Shown here: positions 58,392 to 64,000 of the stretch, one piece after another
Layout of the letters: every line of letters begins with the position of its first letter
Numbering within the stretch: position 1 is the stretch's first letter
Assembly (NCBI RefSeq): GCF_019711355.1
Contig: NZ_CP081297.1
Coordinates: 310,001 to 374,000, forward strand
DNA length: 64,000 nucleotides
Reading direction: 5' to 3'
DNA from: Qipengyuania psychrotolerans
GTDB lineage: Bacteria > Pseudomonadota > Alphaproteobacteria > Sphingomonadales > Sphingomonadaceae
Made by a program: the position numbers and the translations under genes
Notes under the pieces: model-generated
Told to the model about the DNA's origin: nothing
The model's database searches: none
What the model saw: only the letters and a program-made list of their open reading frames with translations

Positions 58392-59537
58392 TCACTGGCG
58401 CAGCAAATCCCGTCCGACGATCATGCGCATGACCTGGTTCGTACCTTCGAGGATCGAATGGACGCGCAGGTCGCGCCAGAACCGTTCGATCGGGTATTCC
58501 TTGAGATAGCCATATCCGCCGAACAGCTGGAGGGCGTCGTTGACGACCTTGCTGCCGTTGTCTGTCGCAAGGCGCTTGGCCATCGCTGAAAAGCGCGACT
58601 TGTCAGGCGCACCGTCGGTGACCTTGGCTGCCGCGAGATAGAGCAGCGCACGCGCCGCTTCGAGGTCGGTCGCCATATCGGCCAGCATGAACTGCGTGTT
58701 TTGGAAGTCGGCGATGGCCGTGTCGAACTGCTTGCGATCTTTGGTGTAGGCAACAGCCTCGTCGAGGCATCGCTGCGCACCGCCCAGGGAACAGGCACCG
58801 ATATTCAGCCGTCCGCCGTCGAGGCCCATCATCGCGAAGCGGAAGCCTTCACCTTCGTCGCCGACGCGGTTGGCAACAGGGACGCGAGCATCCTCGAAGA
58901 TCACCTGCGCAGTCGGGCTGGCATTCCAGCCAAGTTTCTTTTCGGGCTTGCCGAACGAAACTCCGGGGGTGTCCTTGTCGATCACCAAGCAGGTGATGCC
59001 CTTGGTCTTGTGGTCAGATGTACGGACCATCGTGACATAGACGTCATTGACGCCGCCGCCGGAAATAAACTGTTTGGTACCATTGAGAACATAGTCGTCA
59101 CCGTCGCGAACGGCGCTTGCCTTGAGGCCTGCCGCATCCGATCCGCTGCCCGGTTCGGTCAGGCAATAGCTGGCGATCTTCTCCATGCTGACGAGATCTG
59201 GCAGGTAGCGATCCTTGACGTCCTGACCGCCGAACTGGTCAATCATCCAGCTGGCCATATTGTGGATCGAAATAAAGGCGCTGGTGGTGGGGCAGCCATA
59301 GGCCATGGCTTCCATGATCAGTGCCGCTTCCAGCCGTCCAAGGCCGATGCCGCCGCTTTCTTCGGAAACGTAAATCGCCCCGAAACCGAGTTCGGCGGTG
59401 CTCTGGATCACATCGCGGGGGAAGTGACTTTTCTCGTCCCATTCGCCTGCGAAGGGCGTGATGTTGTCTGCGGTGAAGCGCCGCGCCATGTCCTGGATGG
59501 CGAGCTGTTCTTCGGTTAGCTGAAATTGTCCTGTCAT
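58392..59537 (-). CDS. Acyl-CoA dehydrogenase, probably isobutyryl-CoA dehydrogenase
   Basis: 381 residues from ATG 59537 (upstream extension lacks family similarity). FAD and substrate motifs: YCLTEPGSGSDAAGLKASA, FISGGGVNDVYVTMVR, LGWNASPTAQVIFEDARVP, and the C-terminal RDLRVHSILEGTNQVMRMIVGRDLL with the likely catalytic Glu in LEGT. This is the short/branched-chain type; with mmsA, mmsB and the hydrolase genes around it, isobutyryl-CoA is the likely substrate. Confidence 0.88.
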   Translation of the reverse strand: MTGQFQLTEEQLAIQDMARRFTADNITPFAGEWDEKSHFPRDVIQSTAELGFGAIYVSEESGGIGLGRLEAALIMEAMAYGCPTTSAFISIHNMASWMIDQFGGQDVKDRYLPDLVSMEKIASYCLTEPGSGSDAAGLKASAVRDGDDYVLNGTKQFISGGGVNDVYVTMVRTSDHKTKGITCLVIDKDTPGVSFGKPEKKLGWNASPTAQVIFEDARVPVANRVGDEGEGFRFAMMGLDGGRLNIGACSLGGAQRCLDEAVAYTKDRKQFDTAIADFQNTQFMLADMATDLEAARALLYLAAAKVTDGAPDKSRFSAMAKRLATDNGSKVVNDALQLFGGYGYLKEYPIERFWRDLRVHSILEGTNQVMRMIVGRDLLRQ

Positions 59538-59586
59538 GGGGCGCGCTCTAAACCTCTCTTGGGGGCAAGGGAAGGGGCGGGCGTGG

Positions 59587-59976
59587 TCAGCCCTGAACGA
59601 TTGCCTCGGCCTCGATTTCGACTTTCCATTCCTTGCGGCAAAGCCAGGCGCAGCCGACCATTGTTGCGGCAGGTTTTGCCTCGCCGAAAAAGCGCGCGTG
59701 AACTTCGCCCACGGCGGCCTGATCGTCAAAATCAGTGAGGAACATACGGGTGCGCACGACATCGGTCGCGCTACCGCCAAGCTCCTCGATGGCGCGGACG
59801 ATTAATTCACAGCACCGGGCGGCCTGCGCAGCGGCATCGCCGTTCGTACTGGTGCCATCGTCCTCGACCGGACCGGTTCCGGAAACGATGATGCGATCGC
59901 CTTCGCGAACAGCACGGGCGAAGCCGAACTGCGTTTCGTAGGGAGAGCCCGAGAAGGCGCGCTGGCACGTGCTCAC
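59587..59976 (-). CDS. RidA/YjgF/YER057c family protein
   Basis: 129 residues from GTG 59976, overlapping the TGA of the upstream lipoprotein gene (GTGA). Family features: FGFARAVREGDRIIVSGTGPV at the start, ELIVRAIEELGGSATDVVRTRMFLTD with the conserved Arg, and PAATMVGCAWLCRKEWKVEIEAEAIV at the end. RidA proteins hydrolyse reactive enamine/imine intermediates. The coupling to a lipoprotein is unusual for a cytoplasmic enzyme and may simply reflect a compact transcript. Confidence 0.88.
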   Translation of the reverse strand: MSTCQRAFSGSPYETQFGFARAVREGDRIIVSGTGPVEDDGTSTNGDAAAQAARCCELIVRAIEELGGSATDVVRTRMFLTDFDDQAAVGEVHARFFGEAKPAATMVGCAWLCRKEWKVEIEAEAIVQG

Positions 59977-60275
59977 CCGCAGGTGATCTCGGTGATCTTC
60001 ATGTCGCGATCGTAGCGCACGTTCACGCGCTCTACACGGTAGTCCATCGTCCAGACGGAATCGGGCGGACCCCAGCGCAGCGTCTGGGCGCCAGTATCCT
60101 TCAAAATCGCCGCGCCCATGGCAGCCGTGGCGTCATGACCGACATGGTATTGCGCTGGTGCTGCATCGCAGGCCCCGTTGGGCGCAGCAGGGGCGGCGGG
60201 TGCATCGCTGCCGCCATACGCCGAAGTACAGGCAGCCAGAGGGATCGTGGATAGGGCCAAAAGGGAGCGCTTCAT
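59973..60275 (-). CDS. Lipoprotein with an I78-family peptidase-inhibitor-like domain
   Basis: 100 residues from ATG 60275 (GGAGATG 6 bases upstream). Signal peptide with lipobox LAAC (Cys16), then an Ala/Pro-rich linker. The rest, from HVGHDATAAMGAAILKDTGA to WTMDYRVERVNVRYDRDMKITEITCG, fits the I78 family: an AxxxxGxx..L..TGA..LRW.PPDS core and the VRYDRDMKITEITCG end. Such proteins may protect the cell envelope from proteases. The ATG overlaps the stop of the upstream lipoprotein gene; the TGA overlaps the ridA GTG. Confidence 0.8.
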   Translation of the reverse strand: MKRSLLALSTIPLAACTSAYGGSDAPAAPAAPNGACDAAPAQYHVGHDATAAMGAAILKDTGAQTLRWGPPDSVWTMDYRVERVNVRYDRDMKITEITCG

Positions 60276-60772
60276 GTTACATCTCCTTGCGGTTCGCACT
60301 TGGTGTAGATCAGCGGTTCGGCAATAGCATCCTCGCCTGTTTCGGATCGCTCAAGCTGCGAACCATCATCCGACAGGCTCAACAACATGCCGCGTGTCCA
60401 TTCCTGCCCTTCGCCGGTAAAAGCGAAGCGCGCGCTGAGCATCGTAGCGCTCTTATCCGCGATTTCGTCGACGACGGCGCGGGATTCGTAGAACTGGATG
60501 CCCTCGGCATCGATGTTGATAAGGCCCTTGGCGTCGCCGCGCGTGGAAGTGCAGTCTGCAGCGACCAGTCCCCAACGTCCGTGGAGGGCTGGCGGGATCT
60601 CGGTGCCCAGAATTTCGGGAAGTGGCTCAGCCCCGTCGCCGATGCCGCCGTCAGGTTCCACGGGCATCATGGTCTCTTCTGCCTCGGGCCGATCGCCGAT
60701 GGGTTCGGCGCAGGCCGAAAGTCCGAGCAGAGCGAGGGGCAGGGCGGAGCGAAGGAGAGTGGTCTTTTTCAT
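60272..60772 (-). CDS. Lipoprotein of unknown function
   Basis: 166 residues from ATG 60772. Signal peptide MKKTTLLRSALPLALLGLSAC with lipobox LSAC (Cys21), then an acidic linker (EPIGDRPEAEETMMPVEPDG). A compact domain follows: IPPALHGRWGLVAADCTSTRGDAKGLINIDAEGIQFYESRAVV and FTGEGQEWTRGMLLSLSDDG, ending in YTKCEP. The HGRWGL..ADCTSTRGDAKGLI run reads like a small beta-barrel with a possible disulfide. It is common-looking for sphingomonad envelopes but I cannot name it. It follows mmsA by 28 bases and is coupled to the I78 gene (ATGA). Confidence 0.75.
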   Translation of the reverse strand: MKKTTLLRSALPLALLGLSACAEPIGDRPEAEETMMPVEPDGGIGDGAEPLPEILGTEIPPALHGRWGLVAADCTSTRGDAKGLINIDAEGIQFYESRAVVDEIADKSATMLSARFAFTGEGQEWTRGMLLSLSDDGSQLERSETGEDAIAEPLIYTKCEPQGDVT

Positions 60773-60800
60773 GCTTTCTCCAACGCCCCGCTCCAAATTC

Positions 60801-62297
60801 CTATCCCATGGTCGGGATGACGAAGGCGTTCGAACCGTCGCCGCCGCCGTCGGGCCAGCGCTGGGTAACCTTCTTGGCCTTGGTCCAGAACTTCAGGCCT
60901 TCCATGCCGTACTGGTCAATATCACCGAAGCCCGAACGCTTCCAGCCGCCGAAGCTGTGATAGCTGACCGGCACCGGGATCGGCACATTGATGCCGACCA
61001 TGCCGACATTGACTCGGCTGGCGAATTCACGCGCGGCGTGGCCGTTACGGGTGAAGATGGCGACGCCATTGCCGTACTGATGTTCTGAAGGGAGGCGCAG
61101 GGCGTCTTCGAAATCCTTGGCGCGCACGATCTGGAGGACCGGGCCGAAGATCTCTTCCTTGTAGCTTTCCATATCGGTGGTGACATGGTCGAGCAGGGTG
61201 GGGCCGACGAAGAAGCCCTTCTCATGGCCCTGCAGTGAATAGCCGCGGCCGTCGATTACGACTTCGGCGCCTTCCTTCTCGGCAGTATCGATCCAGCCTT
61301 CCACGCGGGCCTTGTGCTCGGGCGTCACGACCGGACCGTAATGCGCTTCGGGATCGTTCGACACACCGATGCGCAGGGCGTTGATGGCCGGAATCAGTTT
61401 TTCACGAAGCTTGTTTGCAGTGTCTTCCCCGACGGGGACGACAACCGGCAAGGCCATGCAGCGTTCGCCCGCGGAGCCGAAAGCCGCGCCTGCAAGATCG
61501 TTGACGACCTGATCAAGGTCGGCGTCGGGCATGACCACACCGTGGTTCTTCGCGCCGCCAAAAGCTTGCACGCGCTTGGCGTTCGCCGATCCGCGCGAAT
61601 AGATATACTGCGCAATATCGGATGAACCGACGAAGCTGATCGCCGGGATGTCGGGGTGGTCAAGGATAGCATCGACCATTTCCTTGTCGCCGTGGACGAC
61701 TTGCAGCAGGCCTTCAGGCGCACCCGCTTCCAGGAACAGTTCGGCAAGGCGGACCGGAACGCTGGGATCGCGCTCGGATGGCTTGAGGATGAAGGCGTTG
61801 CCCGCAGCGATTGCCATGCCGAACATCCACATCGGGATCATGGCAGGGAAGTTGAACGGCGTTATGCCCGCGCCGATGCCGAGCGGCTGGCGCATGGAAT
61901 AAACGTCAATCCCCGGGCCTGCGCCCTGCGTGTATTCGCCCTTCAGCGCTTGCGGGATGCCGCAGGCGTATTCGATGACTTCAAGTCCGCGCTGGACGTC
62001 TCCGTGCGCATCATCGACGACCTTGCCGTGCTCGCTCGAAAGCAGCTCGGCCAGCTCCTGCTTGTGCGCTTCTACCAGCCGCTTGAACTCGAACATCACG
62101 CGCGCGCGCTTTTGCGGGTTGGTGGCTGCCCATTCGGGCTGGACTTTCTTGGCCGCGTCGACCGCCTGCTGAAGGAGGGCCGCATCCCCCAGCTTTACCT
62201 CGGCCTGGACCTCGCCCGTAGACGGGTTCCAGATCTGGTGAGTACGGGATGCGGAGCCGCTGGCTCCGCCGGCAATGAAATGGTCGACCTGACGCAT
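60801..62297 (-). CDS. mmsA: Methylmalonate-semialdehyde dehydrogenase (acylating)
   Basis: 498 residues from ATG 62297, with AGAGAGGAA about 8 bases ahead. ALDH fold with GAGITPFNFPAMIPMWMFGMA, ISFVGSSDIAQYIYSRG, the nucleophile Cys in GSAGERCMALPVVVPVG, and GHVHSGA-free C-terminal INVPIPVPVSYHSFGGWKRSGFGD. The MmsA subgroup lacks the general-base Glu of ordinary ALDHs and uses CoA as acceptor, giving propionyl-CoA. First gene of the minus-strand valine locus. Confidence 0.94.
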   Translation of the reverse strand: MRQVDHFIAGGASGSASRTHQIWNPSTGEVQAEVKLGDAALLQQAVDAAKKVQPEWAATNPQKRARVMFEFKRLVEAHKQELAELLSSEHGKVVDDAHGDVQRGLEVIEYACGIPQALKGEYTQGAGPGIDVYSMRQPLGIGAGITPFNFPAMIPMWMFGMAIAAGNAFILKPSERDPSVPVRLAELFLEAGAPEGLLQVVHGDKEMVDAILDHPDIPAISFVGSSDIAQYIYSRGSANAKRVQAFGGAKNHGVVMPDADLDQVVNDLAGAAFGSAGERCMALPVVVPVGEDTANKLREKLIPAINALRIGVSNDPEAHYGPVVTPEHKARVEGWIDTAEKEGAEVVIDGRGYSLQGHEKGFFVGPTLLDHVTTDMESYKEEIFGPVLQIVRAKDFEDALRLPSEHQYGNGVAIFTRNGHAAREFASRVNVGMVGINVPIPVPVSYHSFGGWKRSGFGDIDQYGMEGLKFWTKAKKVTQRWPDGGGDGSNAFVIPTMG

Positions 62298-62398
62298 TGT
62301 AAATTCCTCTCTTGTATTGCCAACGGCCTTGGCAAGCGAGGGGTCCGAAATCAACCGGTTTCAAATGAAACCGCCGCCAAGTGCGCCAGAACGACCCC

Positions 62399-63613
62399 CT
62401 ATCCGACAGCCGCCATCATTTGCGCACACAGGATCGCGCCATAGGTGCCGAGTGCGTAGCCGAGCACTGCCAGAAGCACGCCAACCGGTGCAAGCGCAGG
62501 GTGGAATGCAGCGGCGACAACAGGTGCGGAGGCCGCACCGCCGACGTTTGCCTTGCTGCCCACGGCAACAAAGAAAAACGGCGCCTTGATCAGCTTGGCC
62601 ACGGCCAGCAGCAGGATTACATGGAACAGCATCCAGATCAGTCCCACGGCCATGAAGCCCGGGGCATCGCTCAGCTGGGTGACATCCATCTTTGTGCCGA
62701 TGATGGCCACCAGAAGGAAGATGAACAGCGTGCCGAACTTGCTTGCGCCGATACCTTCAAGATCGCGTGCACGGGTGAAGCTGGCGGCGAGGCCGAGCGT
62801 CGTCGCGGTGACGACAACCCAGAAAAAGCTGCTGGCCAACGTCGCATCTTCGCCCTGCAACTCTGCGAAAAACCCGCCGAGGAAATTGCCGACGAGGTGG
62901 CAGATGCCCACGACAGCCAAGCCTGCACCGAACAACAGGACGTAGTCATTGGCTTTGGCCACACGTTCCACCGAGCTGGTGTATTCTGCCATTTTGTCGC
63001 GCAGGGCGTCGATGGCGCTGCTGTCTGCGCCAAGCCATTTGTCGACCTTCTCACTCGCGCCTGCGCCATAGAGCAGAAAGACCATCCAGATATTGGCCAC
63101 AATGATGTCCACCGCGATCAGGGCAGAATACCGCTCGATATTGAAACCGTACACTTCCAGCATGGCTGTCTGGTTGGCTCCGCCGCCAATCCAGCTTCCC
63201 GCCAATGTGGCAAGACCGCGCCATGCCGCATCCTGACCGGTGCCAATGATGGACGGATCGAACTGGGCCACGATATAGAGCGCCAACGGGCCGCCCAGAA
63301 CGATACCGATGGTCGCGGTGAGGAACATGATGATCGCCTTGTTGCCAAGGCCCAGAATGCCCTTGAGGTCGATGCTGAGCGTCATCAGGAACAGCGCGGC
63401 GGGCAGGAAAAAGTCCTTGGCAATCGTCCATAGATTGCTCTCGCTCACATCTATCAGTCTGAAAGTGACGAACAGCGATGGTACCAGGTAACAGACGAGG
63501 ATGATCGGCACGAAGGTGTAGAATTTCTGCCAGCCCGGCCGGTCACGGGTCACGAAAACAAAGGCGAGCACCGCGCCAAGTATGCCGAGAATAATCCGGT
63601 CGTCGGTGATCAT
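62399..63613 (-). CDS. DUF819 family integral membrane protein
   Basis: 404 residues with about 10-12 transmembrane helices, for example ILGILGAVLAFVFVTR, IILVCYLVPSLFVTF, FLPAALFLMTLSIDLKGILG, IIMFLTATIGIVLGGPLAL and PALAPVGVLLAVLGYALGTYG. The SIDLKGIL-GLG and SWIGGGANQTAMLEV runs and a conserved C-terminal VGSKANVGGAASAPVVAAAFHP mark DUF819, a family of putative transporters with a fold suggestive of sodium-coupled symporters. GAGGGAAG precedes the ATG. The substrate is unknown; it lies 101 bases upstream of mmsA and may belong to its locus. Confidence 0.85.
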   Translation of the reverse strand: MITDDRIILGILGAVLAFVFVTRDRPGWQKFYTFVPIILVCYLVPSLFVTFRLIDVSESNLWTIAKDFFLPAALFLMTLSIDLKGILGLGNKAIIMFLTATIGIVLGGPLALYIVAQFDPSIIGTGQDAAWRGLATLAGSWIGGGANQTAMLEVYGFNIERYSALIAVDIIVANIWMVFLLYGAGASEKVDKWLGADSSAIDALRDKMAEYTSSVERVAKANDYVLLFGAGLAVVGICHLVGNFLGGFFAELQGEDATLASSFFWVVVTATTLGLAASFTRARDLEGIGASKFGTLFIFLLVAIIGTKMDVTQLSDAPGFMAVGLIWMLFHVILLLAVAKLIKAPFFFVAVGSKANVGGAASAPVVAAAFHPALAPVGVLLAVLGYALGTYGAILCAQMMAAVG

Positions 63614-63777
63614 TGCTTCCCTCTTTCGATCCTTGTCTGCCCATCAGGCCGCGAACCGGCTGCTCCCGCCCCTCACTCCGCGTGGTCAATCAGGCCCTTG
63701 TACCCAGTGCCGTATGAAGCGAAAGCCCGTCTCCCCCCGTTATCCCGCGCCGGGCTCCACCCTGGATGGCCCCAGCA
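63614..63777. other. Intergenic region between the DUF819 gene and the SDR gene
   Basis: About 160 bases, presumably carrying the DUF819 promoter and the end of the SDR transcript. I see no strong hairpin or gene in it. Confidence 0.35.
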
Positions 63778-64000
63778 CTATTTCGGCGGCATCCTGATCG
63801 CTCCGTCGAGGCGGAACTGGTGGGCGTTGATGTAGGAATTGCGCGCGATTTCGAGGAGCAGCGAAGCGAATTCCTCGGGATGACCCAGTCGTTTGGGGAA
63901 GGGGACGCTGGCGTTGAGCTGGTCCCACATCTGCGGATTGCGATCTTTCATGCCCAGCATCAGCGGCGTGGCGAAGATGCCCGGCATGACCGAGTTCACG
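63778..64000 (-). CDS. Short-chain dehydrogenase/reductase, C-terminal part (5' end beyond window)
   Basis: Only the last 73 residues are inside the window; the frame is open at the right edge, so the start and the catalytic Ser-Tyr-Lys lie outside. The visible part begins VNSVMPGIFATPLMLGMK, the usual SDR segment after the catalytic lysine (N-x-V-x-PG-x-x-x-TP), then FPKRLGHPEEFASLLLEIARNSYINAHQFRLDGAIRMPPK. The spacing and ending resemble the type-10 17-beta-HSD/3-hydroxyacyl-CoA dehydrogenase group (GEVIRLDGALRM.P), which would suit the fatty/branched-chain acid context. Confidence 0.85.
   Translation of the reverse strand, partial: VNSVMPGIFATPLMLGMKDRNPQMWDQLNASVPFPKRLGHPEEFASLLLEIARNSYINAHQFRLDGAIRMPPK

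Overview
The window looks like a chromosomal segment of a GC-rich alphaproteobacterium, most likely a sphingomonad of the Erythrobacter/Altererythrobacter type. This is an inference from gene content and protein style: a complete ccoNOQPGHIS set under an Fnr/FixK-type regulator, MetH split into two proteins behind an ArsR-methyltransferase regulator, a valine/isobutyrate degradation locus, and many ATGA, GTGA or TTGA start/stop overlaps. I see no rRNA, tRNA, insertion sequence, phage or CRISPR array. Both window edges cut through genes.

Layout. (1) 1-3180, minus strand: acetyl-CoA synthetase followed by E1 alpha and E1 beta of a TPP-dependent 2-oxoacid dehydrogenase; E1 beta runs off the left edge. 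(2) 3453-7972: a host-attachment-like protein coupled to a COG2187 phosphotransferase, a convergent PRPP synthetase and an ABC-F ATPase. (3) 8267-17067, minus: ccoN-O-Q-P-G-H-I-S plus an uncharacterised 69-residue secreted-type ORF coupled to ccoS, with an Fnr-family regulator upstream. Perfect TTGAT-N4-ATCAA boxes lie before ccoN and between the regulator and ompW. (4) 17209-18357: OmpW porin and a small exported protein. (5) 18594-27249: galactoside use, with mutarotase, galactokinase, GalT, GH36 alpha-galactosidase, a sodium/sugar symporter and a divergent GH42 beta-galactosidase. No galE or local regulator is present.

(6) 27325-34953, plus: aldehyde dehydrogenase, fused 5-oxoprolinase, the DUF969/DUF979 pair linked to 5-oxoproline transport, and a DUF2891 protein. 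(7) 34955-36988, minus: a GH3-like protein that appears to lack the catalytic nucleophile. (8) 37250-42793: methionine-cycle operon (ArsR-methyltransferase, metF, two-part MetH) with a near-perfect palindrome just before the first start codon; then a serine hydrolase lipoprotein. (9) 44095-48898: tandem glycine riboswitch and gcvT-gcvH-gcvPA-gcvPB. (10) 48903-50517: a nucleotidyltransferase divergent from an Nmad3-type protein.

(11) 50504-62297: valine/isobutyrate catabolism on the minus strand (mmsA, isobutyryl-CoA dehydrogenase, 3-hydroxyisobutyryl-CoA hydrolase, enoyl-CoA hydratase, mmsB). It includes two small lipoproteins and a RidA protein coupled in series, and is split by a 1566-residue RTX protein on the plus strand. 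(12) 62399-64000: DUF819 membrane protein and the C-terminal end of an SDR that runs off the right edge.

Most of the window is recognisable metabolism. The less explained items are the ORF after ccoS, the nucleophile-less GH3 homologue, the large RTX protein with two duplicated solenoid/RTX modules, the lone Nmad3 gene and the lipoprotein-RidA chain after mmsA. I did not find a clearly new defence or mobile system.
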